A stretch of DNA of 19,313 nt from UBA5704 sp036380715 (GTDB lineage: Bacteria; Acidobacteriota; Thermoanaerobaculia; Multivoradales; UBA5704): contig DASVEF010000010.1 of NCBI GenBank assembly GCA_036380715.1, positions 1 through 19,313 of the forward strand, written 5' to 3'. The position numbers and the translations under genes are program-made. Numbering within the stretch: position 1 is the first letter of the stretch; each line of letters opens with the position of its first letter. The notes under the pieces are model-generated. The model ran no database searches. It was not told where the DNA came from and saw only the letters and a list, made by a program, of their open reading frames with translations. Shown one piece after another: positions 1 to 6,051 of the stretch.

Positions 1-205
1 CGATCCTGGCCCAGGCGGCGTCCATTGTGGCCTCGGAGCCCAGCTCCGGCCCCACCTTGGAGAGGAGCAGGTCGTCGACCCGGCCCTGGCACAGGGCGCA
101 TCCCGACCGCAGGTGCTCCTCGACCCGCAGCGCCTCGGCCGCGGAGAGCCCGCCGCGGGAGAAGCTGTCCAGGGTGGCTCGGTCCGGGTGGTACTCAGCG
201 CTCAA
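1..205 (-). CDS. Partial anti-sigma-factor-like zinc-finger protein (N-terminal 68 residues)
   Basis: The minus strand reads LSAEYHPDRATLDSFSRGGL, then SAAEALRVEEHL, then RSGCALCQGRVDDLL, and leaves the window at its left edge. The H-x4-C-x2-C cluster (HLRSGCALC), preceded by 'HPD..TLDSFSRGGLSAAEALRVEEHL', matches the N-terminal zinc-binding anti-sigma domain that holds an ECF sigma factor in the cytoplasm. The family usually has H-x3-C-x2-C, so one extra residue is present here. The start is inferred as TTG at 205-203, because the upstream ATG at 209 is in a frame that stops after four codons and a GGGAGG Shine-Dalgarno lies 5 nt before the TTG. That Shine-Dalgarno is inside a 14-bp palindrome. 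The C-terminal part, including any membrane helix, is outside the window, and so is any partner sigma gene. The family call is probable; the start is moderately supported. Confidence 0.66.
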   Translation of the reverse strand, partial: MSAEYHPDRATLDSFSRGGLSAAEALRVEEHLRSGCALCQGRVDDLLLSKVGPELGSEATMDAAWARI

Positions 206-210
206 CCATC

Positions 211-224
211 CCTCCCGCGGGAGG
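211..224. promoter_or_regulatory. 14-bp perfect palindrome over the Shine-Dalgarno of the anti-sigma-like gene
   Basis: CCTCCCGCGGGAGG is its own reverse complement and contains the GGGAGG Shine-Dalgarno used by the minus-strand TTG start at 205. In RNA it could sequester the ribosome binding site, or two transcripts could pair. In DNA it could be an operator. The sequence itself is certain; the role is inference. Confidence 0.4.
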
Positions 225-300
225 AGCCAGGCCCTTCGGCGAGCGCTCCCCCGCTAAAGGATAGTTGCTTCAGGGGCGAAAACGAGGACAGAGATTGTCT

Positions 301-558
301 CTAGTTGCCGTTACGCGGTGGTGGGGGTGGGGAAGACCCAGGCTTTGGGTTTCCGTTCGGGTCCATGCCACCGCCGGAGTTCGGTGAGGGACGGAGCAAC
401 TTCGCGAAGAGGCCGGCCCCCTCGAAGAGGCGGGTGACTCTTTCCAGGCTCAGGAGCCATGAGATGGAGTCGGCGTGCGCCGAGGGGATGGGGAGCAGAG
501 AGAGGATCAACAGCAGGGCCAGGACGAGCGAAACGCGTTTTTTTCCACAGGACAACAT
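301..558 (-). CDS. Small secreted hypothetical protein (85 aa)
   Basis: From ATG at 558 the product begins MLSCGKKRVSLVLALLLILS and continues LLPIPSAHA. This is a Sec signal peptide with a basic n-region, a leucine-rich core and an AHA cleavage site. A short mature segment follows (SISWLLSLERVTRLFEGAG, FAKLLRPSPN) with amphipathic helical character, then a Gly/Asn/Pro-rich tail that ends in PPPPPRNGN. An in-frame ATG at 606 would add 16 residues before the signal peptide. I prefer 558 because GGAGGAGA lies 8 nt upstream. The gene is upstream of, and in the same direction as, the anti-sigma-like gene, 95 nt away, so co-transcription is possible. I recognise no family. The intact signal peptide and good Shine-Dalgarno make a real gene likely. 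Confidence 0.6.
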   Translation of the reverse strand: MLSCGKKRVSLVLALLLILSLLPIPSAHADSISWLLSLERVTRLFEGAGLFAKLLRPSPNSGGGMDPNGNPKPGSSPPPPPRNGN

Positions 559-578
559 GGGAGGTCTCCTCCGGGAGG
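559..578 (-). promoter_or_regulatory. Shine-Dalgarno flanked on both sides by complementary CCTCC
   Basis: Read on the minus strand, this is CCTCCC-GGAGGAGA-CCTCCC directly before the ATG at 558. The central GGAGG can pair with either flanking CCTCC, giving two mutually exclusive hairpins that would both hide the ribosome binding site. This is visible in the sequence; any regulatory effect is inferred. Confidence 0.4.
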
Positions 579-625
579 TCGTTACCGCGGCGGGCTTGCC
601 GCGCACGCCTGCCCTCTAAAGGAAT

Positions 626-641
626 GAGTGCTTGAGCACTC
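626..641. other. Hairpin GAGTGC-TTGA-GCACTC in a divergent intergenic region
   Basis: A perfect 6-bp stem with a TTGA loop lies in the 154-nt gap between the minus-strand secreted peptide and the plus-strand glycosidase. It can extend through AAG/CTT with a bulge. It could be an operator or leader hairpin. No run of T follows, so a terminator is unlikely. The rest of the gap shows no convincing promoter hexamers. Confidence 0.3.
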
Positions 642-712
642 CTTGAAGGGGAGGCCAAGGCTTCGGCGAGGCTGGTCCGTCTCTTGCAAAACAACTCGGT
701 CGAGAGGCGTGA

Positions 713-1897
713 GTGATACCGAAAAGTTTCTGGATTGCCGGTTTTGAATGTTCCTGTCACCGGCGTCGCGACGGTAGACGTCTCGACGTGATCGCGGCGA
801 CGGGTCACGACCAGTTTGCGCAAAAAGACTATGCCCGGCTGCGGCGGATGGGGATCGAGACCGCCCGCGACGGCGTGCGCTGGCATCTGGTCGAGCGCTC
901 GCCCGGGCGCTACGACTTTTCCTCCCTGCTCCCCCTGGTGCGCGCCGCCCGCGACACCGGGGTGCAGGTGATCTGGGACCTCTGTCATTACGGATGGCCC
1001 GAGGACATCGACATCTTCCGCCCGCAACTGATCGACCGCTTCGCGGAGTACGCCCGCGCGGTGGCCCGGCTCATCGCGGACGAGACCGACGAGCCGCCCT
1101 TCTTCGCCCCCATCAACGAGATCTCGTTCTGGTCCTGGGCAGGCGGGGACACCGCTCACCTGGACCCTTACGAGACGGGCCGCGGCTTCGAGCTGAAGAC
1201 GCAGCTCGTCCGCGCCTCCCTGGCCGCGGTGGACGCCATCTGGAGCGTGAGCTCCCGCGCCCGGATCTTCCACACCGACCCGGCCATCCACATCCTGCCC
1301 AATCCGGAGAAGCCGGAGATGCGCGCCGAGGCCGAGGGCTGCCGCATGGCGCAGTACCAGGCCTGGGACATGATCGCGGGCCAGCTCTGGCCTCAGCTCG
1401 GCGGCGACGAACGCTACCTCGACGTCCTCGGCGTCAACTATTACCCCTACAACCAGTGGGTCCACCAGGGAGAGAGCGTAGGGCGGAACAGCTCGCTCTA
1501 CCGCCCGTTCCGCGAGATCCTGGCCGAGATCCACGAGCGTTATGGCCGGCCGATCCTGATTGCTGAGACCGGCGCGCAGGACGACGACCGCGCGCCGTGG
1601 CTGGCCTATCTCGGAGAGGAGGTGCGGGCCGCGCTCCGGCAGGGGATCCCTATCCACGGGATCTGCCTCTATCCGATCCTCGACTATCCGGGCTGGGAGG
1701 ACGACCGTCACTGCGCGACCGGGCTCTGGGGCTTTCCGGACCCGCACGGGGAGCGGAGCCTCTGTGCCCCGCTCGCCCGGGAGATGGAACGGCAGATGGA
1801 TCTTTTCCGGCGCGAGCCCGCGGCGCGCGCCGTCCTGGATGAATTCCCGGCCCCGGAGCCGGAGGAAGAGGAGAACGAACGACATGCAGCCTTCTGA
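713..1897 (+). CDS. Clan GH-A glycoside hydrolase (beta-glucosidase-like)
   Basis: A 394-residue cytosolic-looking protein without a signal peptide. It follows a (beta/alpha)8 clan-A glycosidase pattern: WHLVERSPGRYDFS near residues 57-70, DLCHYGWPED at 89-98, FAPINE with the presumed acid/base Glu136 after Asn135, VNYYPYN near 241-247, and ILIAETG with the presumed nucleophile Glu285. The NE/ETG pair resembles GH1/BglB-type enzymes, although canonical GH1 has NEP and TENG, so the exact family is left open. Translation starts at GTG 713 with a GAGAGG-like Shine-Dalgarno just upstream. The last 14 nt overlap the glycosyltransferase gene, so the two are probably translationally coupled. In this setting it may trim or remodel a glycan made by the neighbouring glycosyltransferase and Glf rather than act in catabolism; that is inference. 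Confidence 0.83.
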   Translation: MIPKSFWIAGFECSCHRRRDGRRLDVIAATGHDQFAQKDYARLRRMGIETARDGVRWHLVERSPGRYDFSSLLPLVRAARDTGVQVIWDLCHYGWPEDIDIFRPQLIDRFAEYARAVARLIADETDEPPFFAPINEISFWSWAGGDTAHLDPYETGRGFELKTQLVRASLAAVDAIWSVSSRARIFHTDPAIHILPNPEKPEMRAEAEGCRMAQYQAWDMIAGQLWPQLGGDERYLDVLGVNYYPYNQWVHQGESVGRNSSLYRPFREILAEIHERYGRPILIAETGAQDDDRAPWLAYLGEEVRAALRQGIPIHGICLYPILDYPGWEDDRHCATGLWGFPDPHGERSLCAPLAREMERQMDLFRREPAARAVLDEFPAPEPEEEENERHAAF

Positions 1898-3065
1898 TGA
1901 AAGGGGTCTGACCGGCGAGGTATCCGGCGCCGCTCTCGGCGCCAAACCCGACCTCGTCTGTCTTTCGCACCTGCGCTGGGACTTTGTCTACCAGCGCCCG
2001 CAGCACCTGATGAGCCGTTTCGCCCGCGAACGCCGGGTCTTCTTCGTCGAGGAGCCGTTTTTCGACAGCAGCGAGCCTCGGATCGAGGTCATGGAGAGGC
2101 AGGGCGGAGTCCGCATCGCGGTGCCGCACCTGCCGGCCGGCATGGAACCCGCCGAGGCCGAGGCGGCGCAGGCGGAGCTGCTGCGCGGCCTGCTGGAGGA
2201 GCAGGGCGTATCGCTCTACGTCCTCTGGTACTACACCCCGATGGCCGTCTCCTTTGCCGAGGGGCTCGACCCCATGGCGGTGGTCTACGACTGTATGGAC
2301 GAGCTGTCGCTGTTCCGCGGCGCGCCTCCCGACCTGCTCGAGCGGGAGCGCAAGCTGCTCTCCATCGCCGACCTGGTCTTCACGGGCGGCCAGAGCCTCT
2401 ACGAGGCCAAGCGCGACCGGCACGCCAGCGTCCACGCCTTCCCGAGCAGCATCGACCTCCAGCACTTCCAGGCGGCCCGTTCGCCGCTGCCCGAGCCGGC
2501 CGACCAGGCCGGCATTGCGCGGCCTCGCCTCGGCTATTTCGGAGTGATCGACGAGCGCATGGACCTCGACCTGCTGGCGGGGGTGGCCGAGGCCCGCCCC
2601 GGCTGGCAGCTCGTCCTGCTCGGCCCGGTGGTCAAGATCGATCCTGAAATTCTGCCGCGGCGGCCCAACATCCATTACCTCGGGATGAAGTCGTACGACG
2701 ACCTGCCGGCCTATCTGGCCGGCTGGGACGTGGCGATGATGCCGTTCGCGCGCAACGAATCGACCCGCTTCATCAGCCCCACCAAAACGCCGGAGTACCT
2801 GGCCGGAGGGCGGCCGGTGGTGTCCACGCCGATCCGTGACGTGGTGCGCCCCTACGGCGACATGGGGCTGGTCGGGATCGCCGAGGACGCCGGCGCCTTC
2901 GTGGCCGCCGCCGAGCGCTGGCTCGCCCTCGTCGGAGAGGAGAGGGCGGACTGGCTGCGGCGCGTCGACGAATTCCTGGCGCAGATCTCTTGGAGCCGCA
3001 CCTGGCGGCAGATGTCCGACCTCATCGACGGCGCCGTGGCGTCCCGTTGCGAGCCGTCGCGCTGA
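1884..3065 (+). CDS. GT-B glycosyltransferase (GT4/group 1-like)
   Basis: A 393-residue protein from ATG 1884, with a GGAGGAAGAGGAG-type purine tract upstream. The frame stays open further upstream, but that region is already coding in the preceding gene's frame. The N-terminal motif LSHLRWDFVYQRPQHLMSRF typifies a family of group 1 glycosyltransferases. The C-terminal Rossmann half carries GYFGVIDERMD, LGPVVKIDPE, NIHYLGMKSYDDLPAYLA and the nucleotide-sugar region FISPTKTPEYLAGGRPVVST, whose PEYLAGG..V block matches the E-x7-E-type donor site. It likely transfers a sugar from a nucleotide donor onto a surface glycan or lipid at the cytoplasmic face. No membrane segment is seen. It overlaps the upstream glycosidase by 14 nt and lies 98 nt before glf. 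Donor and acceptor cannot be told from sequence. Confidence 0.88.
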   Translation: MQPSDERGLTGEVSGAALGAKPDLVCLSHLRWDFVYQRPQHLMSRFARERRVFFVEEPFFDSSEPRIEVMERQGGVRIAVPHLPAGMEPAEAEAAQAELLRGLLEEQGVSLYVLWYYTPMAVSFAEGLDPMAVVYDCMDELSLFRGAPPDLLERERKLLSIADLVFTGGQSLYEAKRDRHASVHAFPSSIDLQHFQAARSPLPEPADQAGIARPRLGYFGVIDERMDLDLLAGVAEARPGWQLVLLGPVVKIDPEILPRRPNIHYLGMKSYDDLPAYLAGWDVAMMPFARNESTRFISPTKTPEYLAGGRPVVSTPIRDVVRPYGDMGLVGIAEDAGAFVAAAERWLALVGEERADWLRRVDEFLAQISWSRTWRQMSDLIDGAVASRCEPSR

Positions 3066-3163
3066 GGTCTCACTCTTGCATTCTTTGACTTCCTGAAGCG
3101 GGCTTGATGCGGTAAGCCGCTCCTAAGCTTCTTGGGATGGACTTCTGGAAAGGAGCCGGTTCG

Positions 3164-4381
3164 ATGTTCGATTACTTGATTGTGGGAGCAGGATTTGCGG
3201 GGAGCGTTCTGGCGGAGCGCCTGGCGCGCGGCTCGGACAAGAAGGTGCTGCTGGTCGACCGCCGTCCGCACATCGGCGGGAACGCCTACGATTGTTACGA
3301 CGAGGCAGGGATCCTGATCCACAAATACGGACCCCACATCTTCCACACCAACTCGCGCGAGGTCTTCGAGTACCTTTCGAGCTTCACCCGCTGGCGTCCC
3401 TACGAGCACCGGGTGCGCGCCAGCGTCGACGGCCAGCTCGTGCCGATGCCGATCAACCTCGACACGATCAATCAGCTCTACGGGCTCAAGCTGACCAGCA
3501 TGGAGGTGGAAACATTCTTCGCTTCCGTGGCCGAGCCGCGCGAGCAGATCCGCACCTCGGAGGACGTCGTCGTCGCCAGGGTCGGCCGCGAGCTCTATGA
3601 GAAGTTCTTCCGCAACTACACCCGCAAGCAGTGGGGGCTCGACCCTTCGCAGCTCGACGCCACGGTGACCGCGCGCGTGCCGGTGCGCACCAACCGCGAC
3701 GACCGTTACTTCTCGGACACCTATCAGGCGATGCCGCTGTACGGCTACACCCGGATGTTCGAAAACATGCTCGACCACGACAACATCAAGGTCCTTCTCA
3801 ACTGCGACTACCGCGAGGTCGCCGACTTCATCCCTTATGAGAAGATGATCTATACCGGTCCGGTCGACGAGTTCTTCAATTATCGTTTCGGCAAGCTGCC
3901 CTACCGATCGCTCAAGTTCGACTTCGAGACGGTCAATCAGGAGTGGGTGCAGCCGGCGGCGGTGATCAACTATCCGAACGAGCACCTCTACACCCGGTCC
4001 ACGGAGTTCAAGTACCTGACCGGGCAGGAGCACCGCAAGAGCACGCTCGTCTACGAGTATCCGATGGGCGAAGGGGATCCGTACTATCCCGTGCCGCGGC
4101 CGGAGAACGCGGAGATCTACAAGAAATACCAGGCGCTCGCCGAGTCGCGGTCCGACGTCCACTTCGTGGGCCGGCTGGCCACCTACAAGTACTACAACAT
4201 GGACCAGGTGGTCGCGCAGGCGCTGTCGGTCTATTCCCGCATCGTCGGCCAGAAGCGCGCCGAGGCCACGCGCGCCGAAGCGCCCACCCGGACGGCGAGG
4301 CTGGCCACGGCCTCGCCGCGCAAAGGGCCGCGGCGTCCCGAGGTCGCTGAGCCCGTGCTCCTGGAGCGCAAGGGCGCGTAG
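3164..4381 (+). CDS. glf: UDP-galactopyranose mutase
   Basis: This flavoenzyme interconverts UDP-galactopyranose and UDP-galactofuranose, the donor for galactofuranose-containing glycans. The N-terminus MFDYLIVGAGFAGSVLAERL has the FAD-binding GxGxxG. It is followed by IGGNAYDCYDEAG, YGPHIFHTN, the RNYTRKQWGLDP segment, and the C-terminal FVGRLATYKYYNMDQVV FAD-contacting region. ATG 3164 is chosen over an in-frame ATG at 3137 because AAAGGAG lies 8 nt before it and the protein then begins at the conserved beta strand. The product has 405 residues, somewhat longer than usual; the extra is a basic Ala/Arg/Pro-rich tail after about residue 360. It is probably co-transcribed with the glycosidase and glycosyltransferase, although the 98-nt gap could hold its own promoter. 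An inverted-repeat element follows the stop. Confidence 0.95.
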   Translation: MFDYLIVGAGFAGSVLAERLARGSDKKVLLVDRRPHIGGNAYDCYDEAGILIHKYGPHIFHTNSREVFEYLSSFTRWRPYEHRVRASVDGQLVPMPINLDTINQLYGLKLTSMEVETFFASVAEPREQIRTSEDVVVARVGRELYEKFFRNYTRKQWGLDPSQLDATVTARVPVRTNRDDRYFSDTYQAMPLYGYTRMFENMLDHDNIKVLLNCDYREVADFIPYEKMIYTGPVDEFFNYRFGKLPYRSLKFDFETVNQEWVQPAAVINYPNEHLYTRSTEFKYLTGQEHRKSTLVYEYPMGEGDPYYPVPRPENAEIYKKYQALAESRSDVHFVGRLATYKYYNMDQVVAQALSVYSRIVGQKRAEATRAEAPTRTARLATASPRKGPRRPEVAEPVLLERKGA

Positions 4382-4382
4382 G

Positions 4383-4421
4383 CCCTCACCCCCTGACCCC
4401 CTCTCCCGATGGGAGAGGGGG
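4383..4421. repeat. Extragenic inverted-repeat element, copy A
   Basis: The element begins CCCTCACCCCCTGACC and ends in a perfect 11-bp stem, CCCCCTCTCCC at 4397-4407 and GGGAGAGGGGG at 4411-4421, with a GAT loop. It lies between the convergent ends of glf and the metalloprotease gene. Related copies are at 8455-8565 and 9183-9226. It may act as a bidirectional transcription barrier or be a REP-like repeat. No long T run follows. Confidence 0.72.
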
Positions 4422-4437
4422 AAATATGATCGATTGA

Positions 4438-5685
4438 TTACCGGAAGGCGGCGACTGTGCCGCGCGTGTTGTTCAGCACGCGGGCGTTGTCGCTCCGCGT
4501 CGTCGTGCCCATCGGCACGCCGTTGTAGAGCCTGTTCGGGTTCGACCAGTAGTTCAGCCGCGGGCAGCCGCCCGAGCAGGCGTACGCCATGATCGTGCGC
4601 CACTTCGGGCTGCCGAGGTACTGGTAGCCGTGGCCGTACGCGTAGGGCGTGTTGGTCGAGTCGGTCGCGGGATCGTGGCGGGCGGACTGGAGATGCCCGA
4701 TCTCGTGAGCGAACGAGTAGTAGCCGGTGATGCAGTCCCAATACGCGGCGGCGAAGGCCGTGCTCGCGGTCGAGCCGATGCCCGAGGCGAGGCCGCAGGC
4801 GGAACCGTTGTTGATGACCAGGAGACCGACGTCCGCCGCCACGGAGTTGCGCGTGGTGTGGATGCTGTTCATGTAGGAGTCGGTGGTGCTGCGATAGCGG
4901 CTCAGATCGGTGCTGAAGCTGCCGCTCTCGGTATAGGAGACCTGCGACTTGTGGGCGAGGATGAGATCGATGAGCACACCGCTGTTGGTGTAGCCCTGGT
5001 TGGTCTCCGCCACGGCGAGATCGATCAGGCCGCTGATGTCGCCCGAAGCCGAGGCCGCGGCGGGGGTGTAGTGCACCATCACCCGGATCACGGTGTCCGC
5101 GGACTCGTTGAAGACGATCTCGTTCGGCATCTTGACGTTCGGCAGATCGCCGTACTCGGCCGGATGATCGGGAGGAGTGGCGCTCGCGTCCACCTCGGCG
5201 ATGGCGTGGCCGCCGGTGCGCAGCGGCCGGATCTTGTACAGCGTGCCGTCGAAGTGGACGTTGCCGGTGATCTTGTCGCCGTTCCTGACCAGCATGGCCG
5301 AGTTGATCGGATCGAAACGGAGCGTATCCGCGGAGAACGGCACCCTCACGGAGCCGGGGTCCTCGATGACGCCGTACCACACCAGGGAGCCGGATTCGTT
5401 CCTGTAGGAGTTGACGCGGTGCGCCCGGAGGTCGAGCCCGGCGCCGAGGTTCAGAGTCAGCGCGGCGGTGCTCCTCTCCAGTACGTCCGGATTGGCCCGC
5501 ACGACCTGCAGGGACGCCGTGGCGGGGTCCTGGGCGAGAGCGTTAAAAGAGCGGTCCAGGCTCAGCGCCTTTCCTTGGGAGCGGACGTCGAGAGGCGAGA
5601 ACAGGGCATCACCCGCATGTGCTGATACGGCCATGAGAGCGAGGACGACCGCTATGGCAAAAGAGCGGTTCCCAGTCTTACTCAT
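4438..5685 (-). CDS. Secreted reprolysin-like zinc metalloprotease (M12B-type metzincin)
   Basis: A 415-residue protein. Residues 1-24 (MSKTGNRSFAIAVVLALMAV then SAHA) form a Sec signal peptide. A propeptide-like region extends to about residue 190. The catalytic domain runs from about 198 (IRVMVHYTPAAA), with the zinc site HEIGHLQSARHD at 327-338 (His327, Glu328, His331, His337) and a Met-turn TIMAY (Met366). The consensus is HExxHxxGxxHD; here Ser334 replaces the Gly. Cysteines near 297, 318, 370 and 374 suggest disulfides in an exported protein. It probably degrades proteins outside the cell. The start is ATG 5685, placed 6 nt after AAGGAG; an ATG two codons upstream directly abuts that Shine-Dalgarno. 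It is transcribed alone, divergently from the CLC gene, across a long structured gap. Confidence 0.9.
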   Translation of the reverse strand: MSKTGNRSFAIAVVLALMAVSAHAGDALFSPLDVRSQGKALSLDRSFNALAQDPATASLQVVRANPDVLERSTAALTLNLGAGLDLRAHRVNSYRNESGSLVWYGVIEDPGSVRVPFSADTLRFDPINSAMLVRNGDKITGNVHFDGTLYKIRPLRTGGHAIAEVDASATPPDHPAEYGDLPNVKMPNEIVFNESADTVIRVMVHYTPAAASASGDISGLIDLAVAETNQGYTNSGVLIDLILAHKSQVSYTESGSFSTDLSRYRSTTDSYMNSIHTTRNSVAADVGLLVINNGSACGLASGIGSTASTAFAAAYWDCITGYYSFAHEIGHLQSARHDPATDSTNTPYAYGHGYQYLGSPKWRTIMAYACSGGCPRLNYWSNPNRLYNGVPMGTTTRSDNARVLNNTRGTVAAFR

Positions 5686-5717
5686 TACCATCTCCTTGTA
5701 AAAGAAAGACAGGTTCC

Positions 5718-5736
5718 CGAGCCTCGCGAAGGCTCG
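5718..5736. other. 7-bp hairpin in the metalloprotease leader
   Basis: CGAGCCT and AGGCTCG flank a 5-nt loop, 33 nt before the metalloprotease start codon on the minus strand. It would form in the 5' untranslated RNA and could affect translation or stability; the function is unknown. Confidence 0.4.
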
Positions 5737-5741
5737 TGTGG

Positions 5742-5753
5742 AGAGGCGCCTCT
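5742..5753. promoter_or_regulatory. 12-bp perfect palindrome upstream of the metalloprotease gene
   Basis: AGAGGCGCCTCT is a perfect dyad about 57 nt upstream of the metalloprotease start. It is a candidate operator for a dimeric regulator, or an RNA stem together with its neighbour. No regulator is identified. Confidence 0.35.
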
Positions 5754-5797
5754 GACAAGTAGGGTGCGCAGGTCGGGTAAAACGCGCCAAAAGGCAA

Positions 5798-5819
5798 AGG
5801 GACCGGTTTCCCGGTCCCT
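5798..5819 (-). terminator. 9-bp hairpin with GAAA loop, terminator- or leader-like on the minus strand
   Basis: AGGGACCGG (5798-5806) pairs with CCGGTCCCT (5811-5819). On the minus strand the loop is GAAA, a GNRA tetraloop, and the stem is followed by TTGCCTTTT, a broken U-rich tract. It lies upstream of the metalloprotease in the same direction, so it could be an attenuator, or simply a stable leader hairpin. Confidence 0.35.
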
Positions 5820-6051
5820 CAGGAATCGGTCGCGCGACCCAGTCTCGGCCGCGGAGTCGGAAGGTTGTACCGCGGGGCGAAACTTCCGCCGTGGGGATTC
5901 CAAGCCCGGCGGCGGACGCCGCCAGGGGATCCCCGGAAGGCTTCGGTCGCCTCGGGGGGTGACCACATCGAAGCATACACCCATCAGTATGTTTATGGAA
6001 GAGGAATTTAGAAGGTCGGTCCAAAGGGCTGAGCCTGATACATTTAGGAGC

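Larger units (their letters stand above)
5686..6051. other. 366-nt divergent intergenic region rich in inverted repeats
   Basis: This gap separates the start codons of the metalloprotease and the CLC gene. It contains at least four strong dyads: 5718-5736, 5742-5753, 5798-5819, and a nested hairpin near 5897-5934 (GGGGAT...ATCCCC around GGCGGC-GGAC-GCCGCC). Both leader transcripts would be structured. I compared it by eye with fluoride, glycine, c-di-GMP and cobalamin riboswitch consensus sequences and found no convincing match. The CLC reading frame stays open through much of it, which in DNA this GC-rich is weak evidence for coding. Confidence 0.5.

Noticed and set aside
25..304. Plus-strand small frames at the left edge
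   Set aside because: They are antisense to the anti-sigma-like zinc-finger gene and have Arg/Pro-rich translations.
2852..5380. Very long minus-strand open frame antisense to the glycosyltransferase and glf
   Set aside because: It has Arg/His/Asp-rich low-complexity translation and no recognisable motifs, and lies opposite well-supported genes. Long empty frames are expected in DNA this GC-rich.
5700..6000. Known riboswitch (fluoride, glycine, c-di-GMP, cobalamin)
   Set aside because: None of the conserved core sequences of these classes was seen on either strand, although the region is strongly structured.
5764..6051. Longer N-terminus for the CLC protein
   Set aside because: The added residues are Arg/Gly-rich and come from the hairpin-rich intergenic DNA; no Shine-Dalgarno supports starts at 5764, 5989 or 5995. 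The 6052 start is itself only moderately supported.
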